64,000 nucleotides of DNA from Owenia fusiformis (lineage: Eukaryota > Annelida > Polychaeta > Sabellida > Oweniidae), in assembly GCA_903813345.2 (NCBI GenBank), contig CAIIXF020000012.1, positions 34,298,572-34,362,571 on the forward strand. The letters run 5' to 3'. The stretch's first letter is position 1, and each line of letters starts with the position of its first letter. Both the position numbers and the translations under genes were made by a program. The notes under the pieces were generated by a model. The model did no database searches. It saw only the letters and a list, made by a program, of their open reading frames with translations, and was not told where the DNA came from. Positions 35,137 to 49,400 of the stretch are shown here, piece by piece.

Positions 35137-37949
35137 CCCTTATAAAAAATTCAACCTTGAAAGTCCGAATTTAAACCGTTGCACAATCATTGTACAATCA
35201 TTGATCCGATCATTTATGCAACCATGCCAACCGTTACGATGCAACCATTACAATTTTGGTTGTAAACTCATGTTTCAATCATATGTAACCATTGTAAACG
35301 CTTGACAATTTTGGTTGCATTTCTTGCAACCGTTTCAATCGAATGCAACCCTTTATGGCAATCTTATCTCAATACAACATAAAATAATTATCGTGCTCTT
35401 TAAAAAATATATTTCAAATGTATGTATTTCATGCATACATGTCAGAATTTAAATGGTTTGATCAAAAAGATATTAAAAGTATTGAAATAGTTTAGTAAAC
35501 TTGTCTTGTGAATGAAAATATATTGAACTAATTTTCATCTAACTTTGAAGGATGCTGATTGTCTAACTCACATGTATATCATCTAGATAACAGTAATGCT
35601 AAGGCATAGCAAATCCCCCTCGCTGTCATGACTATCAAATTTTACAAAATCACTTCACTACTTTTTAAGTTATTGCAAAATCATTTGAAAAAATTTGATT
35701 GGGTCAAGTCTTGGATTTTACACTTCACCTTGCAATCATCGCAATTATAAAGGAAGGAAGATGTGTCTGGAAGGAAGAAATCCTTCAATGGGAAAATAAT
35801 CTGTTTTGATTTTATATTTTTGATTTGATAGAGAAAATGCAATCAGACATTACAGGATGTGTTTTAAATAATTAAGTCGATAAGCATAACTTAAAAAAAC
35901 TCTGATTACAGTTAGACTCAGTCTATCTAGTTTGATTAGAGTCTGCTTTGAAGGATGTGTCTAAAGAAACTTTATTAATCCATTAATCCATAAACAAAAC
36001 AAAAATAATTCGGCAAGGCAAAACAAACCTTATTACAGAGAGACTCTCAGTTTGATTAGAGTCTGCTATAAAGGAAGCATCCTATGTAATTTAAATTATT
36101 CCATACACAGAACTTGATAAATAATTTGCCAAAGAAAATCTCTCATATTTTCCTCCAGATTTTTCCAAGTTGAGAGTTTTGAAAAACAAGCCCTGCTTTT
36201 GGTTTTTATTTTTTAATCATGAGCACATATTATTTAAACTGAAAACACTTTTCAGTGCAAATGCTCTGCCCTAGTGAATACAGTAAAACCATGGACTTTC
36301 AATCTATTGAATGCCTATGGTAAAACAAACTAAATAAAAATGAAATAAAAAATTCTGAAAATATTATTTGCAGTTTTATATACTTGCTATTTGAGATTTC
36401 TCAGCACTTATTGAAGTAATTGAATAAAGAAATAAACCCTCAAAAATCTGAAAACACTTTTTAAATTTTAACTCCCCCACAAGATGAAAATAGATATAAC
36501 AGAAACTAGGACCACTTGTATGAACCCTTTTCTGGTCAAGCATTTTAATTAGCCGTTCAGCCGATATAATTAGCTGTTCAGCCGTTTTAATTAGCTGTTT
36601 AACCGTTTTAATAGGCTGTTCAAGCATTTTGATTTTCTTAAACCCATGATAATATCAATATGTAGTAGGTATTGCTGTGTTGAGCATTGTTATAAAAAAT
36701 ATTTGCCAAGAAAGAACATGGTAATTAAATCTGTTGTGAATAATGTGTTTCACACATAATATACAGTCAATATCAAAATACTCCTCTTGTTTGTATTTTT
36801 TAAATTTTAGTGAGTCATACTCTTGATACTTGGTGTTAACTACACATGGATACATTTGAAGACCCATTTTGCTGGGGGGGGGGGGGGGCTGGCTACTGGC
36901 CTGTTCATTGTATATAAACCTTTGACGGGGTCCTAAGCTAAACCCTCCGATATCAATATGTTACCAAACCAAGCTATTTGTATATCATGGGTGTAGCAAT
37001 AATCCACCTACCTTGACAAAATTTTACTGAAATTATTCAGATGTTTTCCAATTGAAACTGTGAAAATTAAGTCTGCTGCCTGAATGCATTATTACTATAA
37101 AAACATTTTCACTAAATAAAGCAATCAACTTGTGATTACATGTTTGTATTATTTTGTACATCATATCCTGCTTCTTTTGATCATACATGTATATCAGTCT
37201 AATCATGAACAAAAACCATTGTGTCTTATCTTGTGATTTTGTCAAGTTTAAAGGAAATCTTAATATTTTCCTTGGTCAATTTCTTAAACAAATTGGAATT
37301 TTGCTCAATTCTTTTCATAATTAACATTAAAGATACATTGTTTTGGCAATCAGTTAAAGGGAAATAAACACTGGATATGGTACTTTTAATTGTGTAAATA
37401 ATGTAAATGACAGAGAACATAAATTATCATATGCCATTGAGTGGAAAACTAGTCTGGTATCGCATTCCTAAATCCGTACTGGAGAAAGAAATATATGAAC
37501 ATGAATTTAGTAATTTACTATAATAAACATGCATGTATGCTAGCAGAAAAAATATCCTAATATACTGTTGTTGAATAGAGGTAGATTCAAATCCTTACTT
37601 AAAGTTAATTTTAATTCAGGTAAAATGATTACTTTTTTGGAACGATACCAATTCAGGATGGTTGCAGGGCTTGAACTATGTAATCATTGAACAAAACGTA
37701 TTGCAACCATTTACATTTCAATGTGAAATGGTTGCAGTTTACAATGGTTGCAGATTACAATGATTGTATAGGTTGCGAAGTCGTTGAAAAAGAGTTGACT
37801 TTGTTTGGTTGAACGCAATGGTTGCACAATGATTGCTTATCACCGTACAATGGTTTTTCCTTTGATCTTAGTAGCTGAAACAATCAATATTCAATGATTG
37901 GTGGAAACGGTTTAAATTCGGACTTTCAAGGTTGGATTTTTTATAAGGG
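35137..37949. mobile_element. 2.8-kb TIR element with subterminal GCAACCATT repeats
   Basis: The terminal inverted repeats are about 45 bp (CCCTTATAAAAAATTCAACC and its inverse), each beside TA (35135-35136, 37950-37951). Both subterminal zones (35180-35370 and 37670-37900) are crowded with TTGCAACC/GGTTGCAA words, possible transposase binding sites. The interior holds only short frames and a 21-bp tandem repeat (36547-36625, AATTAGCTGTTCAGCCG). No transposase was recognised. Confidence 0.75.
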
Positions 37950-38002
37950 TACGTGCGCGAACTTTTTGCGACGTGTCTATATAAAGTTCCATCATTTATT
38001 TT

Positions 38003-38160
38003 TCTTTTAGCGGGGGAATATTTCCTGATTTGTTAAAGGTAGTCAAAATAACTCTAATATACAAATGGGGATGTCAAAACGTTTCTTATTATCGTCCAAT
38101 ATTTCCGTTTAATCAGTATTTTCAAAACTACTTGAAAGATGTATGCATACCGGGCTTATG
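38003..38160 (+). pseudogene. Reverse transcriptase relic of a non-LTR element
   Basis: One frame reads FPDLLKVVKITLIYK and then YYRPI, the spacing of LINE RT domain 1 (normally ..K..I.PI.K.G....NYRPI). It continues as a KLLER-like stretch after a shift. Only about 50 codons remain. Confidence 0.7.
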
Positions 38161-41100
38161 ATTTTTTTCAAAAAAGAAGTTATCTTTAAGAATTTATTAG
38201 AATTCCATAAATAAATCTACGTCAACAGATCTAGTCAATCTAAGTCAACAGATATCAGTCATTTTTGTGTTGTACACTCCCCTCAAAATGTTTGGCAACC
38301 TAAGATCCCTCATTGAACTACATGTTAAAGCCTCTATATATTTGAATTTTTATTTACTTGACCTGTGAGGAAAATACATGATTGAAATGTAGCTTGACTT
38401 CATTTTCAATGCCTTCAATTTTTCCCAATTTTTTTTGTTCGTTTTTTGAAAAATAATTTTGACTTTGAAGATCTTTTTGAAACCTGAAGAAATGTATCAA
38501 TTTTTTATTATTACCACCTTGACGGGCCAGTTCTAGTGGTTTTAGTGCTAGTTTAGAAGACATTCATTTTACTATATCGACCTGAGCAATATGTGACGGC
38601 ATAGTGGTGGTCAAAATAGCCGGTCAAGAATGCTTTTAACGACCGGCAATTTTCTTTCTGTGTCAGTCCATGGTCATTAACGGTGGTAATAATACTTATA
38701 ACCACATTAGTAATGATACCACTAACGTCATTTATTCGGCCAGAATAGTGAAATGGTGAAACATTGTATTCCATTGAAAAATGGGCGTCGCCCATAATGT
38801 TATTCAATGGGATGGAAAAAATGGCCAACGGACCAGTTTTAACGTCATCCGATTTTGTTGAAAAAAAATCAGTTAACTACCAGCACCATTTGTAACACCA
38901 TGTTAAAGGGCCGTTGTAATCCGAGAACATTCTTAAAATATGAAACACTCTAGTGTACCGCTCCCAATTTACCCTTTTGGGACCCAAATCCTATTACATT
39001 ATGGTTTAACAATATGCCATACATTGGTGTTGTTGCATCATTGCTCAAATCTAGAGGAGTGTTTTTGCATCTTCGGTTTGGTGTTGTTGCATCAATAGTG
39101 AGGAACTGAAACCGTGAATTAATCGCTCCTTGATGATGCTACATGTATACCAATGACAGTTTTAAAACATAGATCGCGCACGAACTGCACGTGTATGGTT
39201 ATTGAGAAACTCGTCTTAGAAATGGGTTTAAATTGGGAAAACAAAATATCTTACGAAAATCTACCACCGGAAGGCTGGCCATCTTGATGCAACAACACGG
39301 TGTTGTTGCATCACGATACCCCCAAGGGAAAATCGAGAATTTTTGCCATGCTGAAACGAAGACATGTCTTCGTTTCCAGTTCATCCCCATGTATCAGTAT
39401 TCTATGTATCAGTTCTGAAGATTTGAAATGAAACTAGTACTGAATTATCTTTTCACGTTTCTTAATTTTTTATACAATTTTAATGTTTATTTCCTGTACT
39501 GTGCATTTTTACATAATTTTATCTATATATATACAGTATTTTATTGCATAAGATGAGTAAAGGGTTGTGTATTCAATTTACTAGTGAATTGTAGCAGTAG
39601 GCTATAGATACAACTTACCTTTACATTGACAGATGCCATGATTGACTATACAGATAATTTGATGCAGAAACGAACCGATTTTCAGTTTCCTATTTCTATG
39701 TGTCTATGACTCTCCTTTATTTTTTTTTATCAAAGTTTGTATTGATGGATCTACTTTTTTCTTTTGTCCCAATTAGTCACCGAATATTTTTTTTGACCAA
39801 CATGATTTCTCTGTCCTCGGGATGCCTGAATATTGTTTTTGGTTGTTGGTTAGCCTTGCCCAAGTCGGTATTTTTTACTTATCCGATCTTGATCTTATTA
39901 CCGCCTTGTACAATCTAATGCACCATCGCTGATATTATGATAGTTATTCAGCGGTTTCGAGATTACGCTTTCAGGAGTATCGCGAAACCTTTATATTGAT
40001 TTTACAATATCGCATGGACACGACGTGTGACTTCAGGCAGATTGACCAATCAAAACTTGCCCTTCGGGCTGCATGGAATACACCCTCAGAAATATATACA
40101 GTAGAAACAGAATTCAATATTTGTAGAGCATTAATTTGTGCAACCATTTGTAAAGGTAGAGATTTAGTACGTAAATATTTTTCATATAATCACTTTACTG
40201 TTCTGTTAGGCTATAGCTCCTTGTCTTGGCAATCTTTTCATCTTAATAAGCCCATTGGCCTTTTTTCACGATTGGTGTGAATGAAGGTTATTTGCGTTTT
40301 TTTCACTAGACCTAATAATTAATTGTATTTAGCAAGAAACCCGATTGAACCTTTTATTGAAATGCCAACTTGAAAATATTCGAAGTAAAAGGAACCGGAT
40401 TTAGTCGATGGGATCCTGAATAACAAAATACTCGAAATACTTGTTTTTGTGTTTCAATTCAATTGAATTGCATGCTTTGTGCGAATGGCAGTTATGTGAA
40501 TTTGTGATGGGAGTTTGTACTACGACGTAAGAGCCATTTAATAGGATCAGATAATTTAATCGAGTTGCTTATGTAACTTCACCATTTACTGTTTTTGTTT
40601 ACAATCGCATGAGATGTATGAGGCTTAACTGAGAATCATAATTAATAAACATTAGTTCTGTAAAGAAAATTGATTACATTAAATTATTTAAGATTTGGGA
40701 TGAAAGTGCCCCGTCCATATTCATATTTGATTGGAAATATTTACTGCATTGGTTAAATATAGTCGTTTTCTATCAAGTTAGGTCAAAACATTTATATACT
40801 GGCTGTACTAATTCCCCAAAACGTTCTTTCAATGATTTCATCGATTTCAATCATTTGCATAAAGCCAATCAGCTCAGCGGAAATTATCGATTTTCTTGTC
40901 TTTGTGGAAAGGTAAATACAAGCATCATCACGCGTAACCATCGACAACGTACAGTGACAACACATACCGTCGTACACTTTGGATGTACGGTGTCACTATT
41001 CTAAATGTTGTGAAGCCGAAACTATGACGTGGGTGTGATTTAGGTTTTAAAAATTAATCTGAGGAATACTTAAAGGATTTCTTAATTTTGTGTATATTTG

Positions 41101-42031
41101 ATTCGGAAGACATTTACCTTTCTAATTGCGTTAAAAGATTTTCGAGCAGTGAATGGGTACTCTTGGAATGATTAATGGAGTCTAGTATAATTGTATCATC
41201 CATACAGAAAACATGATAGAGATTAATAGTGACATTTTTATTATTAAGCGGAAAATATGGTAAAAAAGATGTCTAGATATTTTTAATTAAGAAAATGTAT
41301 TTAGATTTTAAACTATAATAGTATTACCTGATAAATCATAAGTACATGGTGGGTAACAGTGTTTTTTGGATTTCGCAGATATATTGATTCAGTGTATTGA
41401 ATGTTTTGAAATGTTATATTGAATGTAGTAAATGTATCGAATAATTGTGTTAAATAAATAAATAAAATAAATGTATCATCCAAAACAGATGTGTATTGGA
41501 GGATTCATGATTATAAGACACCCTTTTCTGGAAAAAAACATATTAAATGAAGACACAAACTTTGTCCTATAGTGAGGGCATCGGAGAAGAACTGTACATG
41601 TAAAATTGTATGAACGTATCTTGCCCATTTCTTAAGTTATCGCTTTTGACATAAATAAAATAATTCAAAATGATTTGCGGCTAATAATTTCAAACGATAG
41701 CGTTGACTCTATTTACATTTTTATTTTTACAATTCAATACTAATATCCAAGGAAACATGTTTATTGTTTGTTTGACACACACAGATGTGATAAATAATGT
41801 CTTATTTGAAATTAAACCAGACTTATTGAACGATTAACGAAAATATGTTAATTCTTTATTCCTTTGAAAATTGCTCAGGTTACGAAATGCCAATATAGTT
41901 CCAATGATGCCGCTTACTAATTTATAAAATATGATGTGTTTACTCTACAATTCAAGAAAAATCCATCGTCATATGAATATTATAATTTTTGAATTTTGTA
42001 TTTTTTGAAATCAATTATCGTAAATTGGCCC
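38161..42031. other. Intergenic between the two blocks, no gene recognised
   Basis: It contains a single Tc1-like end at about 38276 (CACTCCCCTCAAAATGTTTG), GTGTTGTTGCATCA words at 39026, 39082 and 39302, and A/T-rich microsatellite (41451-41475, AAATAAAT). Short frames at 38553, 39996 and 40792 show no motif, signal or splice context. Confidence 0.45.
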
Positions 42032-42816
42032 TTATGCAATATGTCACCACCTGCCATTCGTTACTCGAACGTCGGACGATTAACGATGTGTCACCACTTG
42101 TGGTGGTGACTTAATAAACCAAAAATGCAAGACCATGATTGGGAATTTTCATTCGTACAGGATATTGCATTTTACAAGTTAAAGAACAAGAAAGTGTGTA
42201 AAATGATACAATATTTTATTTTATAATATAAAAACAAACGAAAATACAATGATAAAATATATAAACAAAGATTTTCCTACTATTATGATGATACATTACG
42301 AGAGACACAGAAGCGTCTCAGAAACTGCTGGCATTGCGTGAAGAACATTTGTTGAAAATCTTATATCATCATCATGATCATCATTTATATACAGAATGTG
42401 TATACATTGTTGCATATGGTTTGTAATATACGTTATAGAATAATTTGAAGTGCAATGTAGGATATATTGTGCTCGAGAAACTGCATTAGCACGAGACAAA
42501 GTCGAGTGCCAATACTGAATATTGAGAGCACAATGTATGCTGTATTGCGCTTCAAATCACTCTTTAACGTTTTTTTCATGTGATCTTATTAGGCCAATAC
42601 ATTTAATTAGGAGATAATCCATAGAAAATATACTGACTTGCTCTGAGTATGTCCCATCCGTGCCAATATTTTCTTTATTGCAACGGAGATGAACAATGGG
42701 GACAATCTCAGTAGCAATGTTAATACAGATTGGTACAGCACAAGAACTGACCAATCAGAAGGCTGCATTTTACAGATCATACGATAAATGGTTATATAGT
42801 TCTATCAAAACGTATA

Positions 42817-42970
42817 TAGTAGAACTTATGAATATTGAACATTTTTTGTCGAGAAAAACCCGTTAAGTGTTGGTAGGCGTTCACCAGCAGAGTATTGTGC
42901 GGAGGAAGAATGTCCACTAGAGACAGGTGTTCACTCGAGGAAGGTGTTCACTAAAACAGGTTTTACTGTA
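42817..42970. mobile_element. Short TA-flanked MITE, copy in block 2
   Basis: The duplicate of the element at 21499-21652, so its insertion predates the segmental duplication. Confidence 0.6.
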
Positions 42971-43019
42971 TATACGTTTGTCACTGCTCTTATGTACACA
43001 ATTTACAAGAAATATTATA

Positions 43020-44800
43020 TTAGTGCCGTCACTTTTTACAAACATGATTTCATTTATTATACATTTTCCAATTGGCATGTCTTCATTTTGATAGTTTTCA
43101 AATATGGCATCATATTTTCGTAATGACACCATTCACAACTGCATGTTTTTAATTTGACAATATCATACACAATTGGCACATCACACGTTTTCATTATGAC
43201 AATATGCTCAACTGATGATGTTTCACAACGGCATTATTTACAATTCGCATATCGCATGTTCTCACAATGACAATATTCAAACTTTATATGTTTTGAATAT
43301 GCCAGTATTGACAAATGGCATCTTTTCTTTATTACAATTGGCATATGATTTTTATAATGAATATACTAACAACTTGCATCATGATAACATTCACGAATGA
43401 CATGTTGTACTTTTTTTTTATATATATCACAATTTTAATAAATACGTTTTCATGATGACAGTATTTGCAACTGACATATCCACGAATGCCATGTTTTCAT
43501 GATGAGAATTTTCACATATGAATATTTTATGCGACGATATTCAAAACGGGCGTATTTCCTATTAAAGAATACCTTCTTATCTGGTTGGTAATATAACAAT
43601 TTTCATTAGGATGGCATTCATAATTAATGTTTCCATTTTGACTGTATTCCTAACTAACATGTATTCATTATGATAATATTCTACACTTACATATCATTTT
43701 GATATACATATATATTATATTACATATATTTAACTACCCAGCTGTTTTCCGTATGACAATATTTACAAAGTACTTGTTGTCATTTTGACGAAATTCACAA
43801 AGTTTACATTATAGATAATTATTTCCAAAGTAACAATATTTACAACTGATATGTTTCACAATATGACATTTTCACAATATCCATGTTTTAAGTAATTAAA
43901 CTATTCACACCTAATAAAAAATTGCCAAAGGTACAAAATTCTTAAACACTAACGTGTATCCAATACTGTATTGTAAAATGAACGTTTACCATGTAACTGT
44001 ATTGTAATTGTTTTTTGCAATTGCTTTAACATGTTTTTGAAATAAAAATCTTTCAAGACGACAATATTTACAATTGGTATAATTTCTGTCACAACGGGGT
44101 GGTTTCATTTCTCCATATATTTTTAAATTGACATGTTTCCATTTTGGCAACAATCAAAACTGACATGATTTCATTATGACAATATTCACAACTGGCATAT
44201 TTTACATATGGCATATTCACAACCAACATGCTTTCATTATGATGATATTCACAGCTGGCATATTTTGCATATGGCATATTCGCAATCGACATGCTTCCAT
44301 TATGTCAACATTCAAAACTGACATGCTTTCATTATGACACTATTTCACAACTGGCATATTCCACAAATGACATATATTCGCAACTGATAAGCTTTCTTTA
44401 AGACAATAATCTCAACTGACATGTTTCTATCTTTATTAACAAATGTAGTTTCCATTATGACAATATTCACAACAGGCATATTTTAAAACGACATTCGCAA
44501 CTGACATGCTTTCTTTAAGACAATAACCTCAACTGACATGTTTCTATCTTTATTAACAAATGCAGTTTCCATTATGGCAATATTCACAACAGGCATATTC
44601 CACAAATGACATTCGCAACTGACATGCTTTCTTTAAGACAATAATCTCAACTGACATATTTCTATGTATATTAACAAATGTAGTTTCCATTATGAAAATT
44701 ATTTTATATTATGACATTATCACAACTGGTATATTTTACAAACGACATTTGCTCCTGACATGCTTTCTTTGAGACTATAATCTCAATTGAAATGTTTCAA
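43020..44800. repeat. 116-bp satellite array, block 2
   Basis: Same sub-motifs as block 1 (TTATGACAATATTCACAAC, CGCAACTGACATGCTTTC), but only about five or six recognisable units at 44150-44790, preceded by diverged short repeats. The array has grown in block 1 or shrunk here. Confidence 0.85.
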
Positions 44801-44829
44801 TATTCAATATTCACTGACACCGAGTTGTT

Positions 44830-45433
44830 TGCAAAATGAATCGGGGGAGTTTTTTCATGCATTTCGGTTGTGTTTTTCATCTAAAAAACTTCAATACACT
44901 TAAAAACATTTTATTGACTATAAGATTGCACCATATAATCCCCAAAATAGTTATCACTTTCAAAGATAATCTATGGATTGACACTCAGGTATTGTTATTT
45001 TTCAAACTTCAGAGAGCTGAGCTGAGAATCATTGATTACGGATGTGCTTATATAATATAAATCCTGTTTTAAATAGCTTTTATGTATGTTAATAATTTCT
45101 CAAATTATGTAAATGGTACCCATTCCTTTATCCCTAGAATTTTCTTTTTGAGGAATTTCCCCTAGTAATCTAATGGTATATTTCCAAGTAGATTTTGAGA
45201 TAACAGGAAAGTTTGATCATTAATACACACCTTATTGTTTTTTGGTTTATATCACGAAATCCCTTTCAAAATATTTTATACCAAAAATCTAACCAGAATT
45301 TTTGAATCGCCAGTCTCTTGTTTTTTATGTAAACCTGATAGTGAATTGACGTTTAAAAACTTAAGATGGACTCGTCAGAAATAAAAATTTTCGAGGTTTT
45401 GAAAGTTTCAGGGTTTGATCTAAGCTGTAAAAT
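44830..45433. repeat. Copy of the 51.2-53.6 kb element's terminal sequence, block 2
   Basis: Homologous to 24515-25590 without its MITEs, and to 51232-51650. This supplies the empty site for the MITE at 24664. Confidence 0.75.
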
Positions 45434-46206
45434 ACAGTACGTATAAAAAAACGCAACAAATTGTTATCACGGAAAAGCACAAAACCAGTGATAACAGCAT
45501 TGACTTCATTCAATGCACCATAAAACCATATGTCTCCTATTTACAATGATATATCATTCATTGATATTTGGTCATGGTTGGGCGAGTAATCATTCCATTT
45601 GCAAAGTGGGCCAAAATTAGCTTGGGACTAAGTTATAAACATTGCAAAAGTCAGTACAAGGGGCATAGGGGCTCCAAGAAGGTGTGACAGGTGTGGCATT
45701 GATAGTAAAGGGCTCATACTCTTGCAAGAATACACCCTATACCCCTCCAAATTGCCACCACTTCCTTGCACATAAGGATGCGCTCATCCGTCCACGCCAT
45801 GCATGGTTCAGCCCTGAGTCATATATGGGTTAAAGCAGAAAAACAGCCCATGGGCAATGCTTTCTGTAGGTTTAGCAATGTCTAATAAAGGAATTGTGAG
45901 CACAGATGCTCCTGAGATAGCTCCGAAAGAAAAAATCACAACACTTCAAGTCAGTTGGAACTTCCATTGGCACTTAGCCCTTGCACTGATTTTTGCAATA
46001 TCTAAAACTTGGTCCAGAGCCGATTTCGACCCACTGTGCAAATGGAAAGATTTATCACCCAACCATTACCACATGTGAATGAATGACATATCATTGCAAA
46101 GAGGAGAGACGTAGCTTTATGGTACTTTGGATGGAATTGATGTAGTCATCACTAGTTTTGTGATTTAACGAGATAACTACTTGTTGCATTTTTTTGATAC
46201 GCCCTG
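45434..46206. mobile_element. Mariner-type inverted-repeat element, private to block 2
   Basis: The left end is CAGTACGTATAAAAAAACGC and the right end ATTTTTTTGATACGCCCTG, imperfect inverses, each beside TA. About 770 bp. The plus-strand frame at 45857-46078 shows no transposase motif. Not present at the homologous place in block 1. Confidence 0.75.
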
Positions 46207-46339
46207 TATAACAAAGTAGCTCACTGTAAAAAATTGCACATAGCAAATGTTCTACCTGTTTGCTGTGTACATGTTCTTTTGAAAAACGAACCGACTCGTA
46301 CTTATTGTCAAAAAGTTGAGCTTAGACCATGATTTACAT

Positions 46340-46423
46340 AAACAAATATTCATGTTTCAATTCATCACCTTATTTCACCCACATATTATCTCTGGTGCTT
46401 TCACTTGGTCGACCAGAGCAACT
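46340..46423 (-). pseudogene. Relict cytoplasmic tail of LRR receptor 2
   Basis: In-frame continuation of the ORF past its TAA. It matches the gene 1 tail closely (GRPSEST, DNM, ELKHEYLFM) but contains a second TAA before GDELK. Its good preservation suggests the tail was lost recently, or that readthrough or alternative splicing still uses it. Confidence 0.8.
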
Positions 46424-49400
46424 TTATTGTCTTGTTTTCAGAAGGTAGAATACGATACATAAAAGAATAATGATAATTACACAAAACGCAGAAGTTGCAC
46501 ATGCTATGACAAGGACTATGGAATTATTATGTGCTGCTATGTGTGTTGGTTGACCGGATGCATTTGTTGGTTGACTGGATGCCTGTGTTGGTTGAATGGA
46601 TGGCTGTGTTGGTTGAGAAGATGCTTGTGTTGGTTGATTGGATGACTGTGATAGTTGAGAAGTTGCCTGCGTTGGTCGAATGGATGGCTGTGTTGGTTGA
46701 GAAGATGCTTGTGTTGGTTGATTGGATAACTTTGTTAGTTGAGAAGTTACCTGTTTTGGTTGAATGGATGGCTGTGTTGGTTGAGGGGATTCCTGTGTTG
46801 GTCGAAGGGATGGCTGTGTTGGTTGAGAGGATGCCTGTGTTGGTCGAATGGATGGCTGTGTTGGTTGAGAGAATGGCTGTGTTGATTCAGAGGATGCCTG
46901 TGTAGGTTGAGAGAATGGCTGTGTTGGTTGAATGGATGGTTGTGTTGGTTGAGAGGATGCCTGTGTTGGTTTAGTTGATGCCCATGTTGGTTGAATTGAT
47001 GCTTGGGATGTTTGAGTGTACAATTGTGTAGATGGTACATTGATGTCTTCTGTTAAGAAAATTGAAGATGAAAGGGTTATTTCATAGTTTCTTGAGCATA
47101 GGTCATTGTCCCTTATTGCAGTTATATTATTGATATATTCATCTGACACAGACGTTATATCATTTCCAATCAAGCTTAAAGCATTAAGATTTGGCAAGTA
47201 CTGGCATATATCGGCCGGCATATGTTCAAGATTATTGTTAGACAGGTCTAAGTCTTCCAGTAATTGCAAAGAAGAAAATGTATCCGATTCTATTTTTGAT
47301 ATATTATTACCAGACAGATGCAGTATTAGCAGTGATGTAAAATTACCAAACATACCATGTGTCAATATTGTCAGTTTATTGTTAAACAAGGTTAATTGTT
47401 CCAATGATTGCAAACCAGAAAAGACATCCGATTCCATTTTAGATATTTTATTGTCATTTAGCTTCAGCCATGTCAGTGATGTAAGACTACCAAACATGCC
47501 CGTTGTCAATATTGTCAGTTTATTGTTACCCAAGTGTATTCGTTCCAATGATTGCAAACCAGAAAAGGCACCCGATTCTATATTAGATATATGATTAAAA
47601 GATAGACTCAGCTCTGCCAACGATTTAAGAATACCAAACATACCATGTCTCAATATTGTCAGTTTATTGTTAGACAAGTATAATTGTTCCAATGATTGCA
47701 AATCAGAAAAGGCACCCGATTCCATTTTAGATATATCATTTGCGTATAGATACAGCCTTTTCAGTGATGAATGATTTCCAAACATACCATGTGTCAATAC
47801 TGTCAGTTTATTGTTAAACAAGGTTAATTGTTCAAATGATTGCAAACCAGAAAAGACACCCGATTCTATTTTAGATATATCATTGCCCGTTAGATCTAGA
47901 TGCGTAAGTGATGTAAGCTTACTAAACGTCCCAGTTGCCAAAATTGTCAGTTTGTTGTTATACAACCATACTATATCCAATGATTGCAAACCAAAAAAGG
48001 CACCCGATTCTATTTTAGATATATTATTGTCATTTAGATACAGCCATGTCAGTGATGTTAGATTACCAAATATACCATGTGTCAATATTGTCAGTTTATT
48101 GTTAGGCAAGTATAATTGTTCCAATGATTGCAAATCAGAAAAGGCACCCGATTCTATTTTAGATATATCATTGCCCCTTAGATCCAGTACTGTCAGTGAT
48201 GTAAGATTACCAAACATACCATGTGTCAATATTGTCAGCTTATTGTTAGAAAGGTATAATTGTTCCAATGATTGCAAATCAGAAAAGGCACCCGATTCTA
48301 TTTTAGATATATTATTGTCATTTAGATACAGCCATGTCAGTGATGGAAGATTACCAAACATACCAATTGTCAACACTGTCAGTTTATTGTTAAATAGGGA
48401 TAAACGTTCCAATGATTGCAAACCAGAAAAGGTACCCGATTTCATTTCAGATATATCATTATCATTTAGAAACAGATGTGTTAGTAATTCAAGATTACCA
48501 AACATACCATTTGCCAATACTGTCAGTTTATTGTTAAATAAGGATAAACGTTCCAATGATTGCAAACCAGAAAAGGTACCCGATTTTATTTCAGATATAT
48601 CATTATCATTTAGAAACAGACGTGATAGTGATTTACGATTACTAAACATACCATGTGTCAATACTGTCAGTTTGTTGTTTGGCAAGTATAATTGTTCCAA
48701 TGATTGCAAATCAGAAAAGGCACCCGATTCTATTTTAGATATGTCATTGTCCCCTAGATCTAGATGTGTAAGTGATGTAAGCTTACTAAACGTGCCAGTT
48801 GCCAGCACTGTCAGTGTATTGTTATACAACCATAATATATCCAATGATTGCAAACCAGAAAAGGTACCCGATTTTATTTCAGATATATTATTATCATATA
48901 GATACAGACCTGTTAGTGAATTAAGATTACTAAACATACCATGTGTCAATACTGTCAGTTTATTGTTATTCAAATCTAATCGTTTCAATGATTGCAAATC
49001 AGAAAAGGCACCCGATTCTATTTTAGATATATCATTGCCCCTTAGATCCAGTACTGTCAGTGATGTAAGATTACCAAACATACCATTTGTCAATATTGTC
49101 AGTTTATTATTAGAAAAGTATAAATATTTTAATGATTGCAAACCAATAAAGGCACCCGATTCTATACTAGATATATCATTCCCATATAAATTCATCCATA
49201 TCAGTGATGTAAGATTACCAAACATACCATGTGTCAATATTGTCAGTTTATTGTTAGAAAAGTATAAATATATTAATGATTGCAAACCAGAAAAGGCACC
49301 CGATTCTATACTAGATATATGATTTGAAGACAAGTATAATTGTTCCAATGATTGCAAATCAGAAAAGGCATCCGATTCTATCTCAGATATATCATTTCCA

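Noticed and set aside
39996-40280. 94-codon plus-strand frame
   Set aside because: No recognised motif, no splice sites, and base composition like its surroundings.
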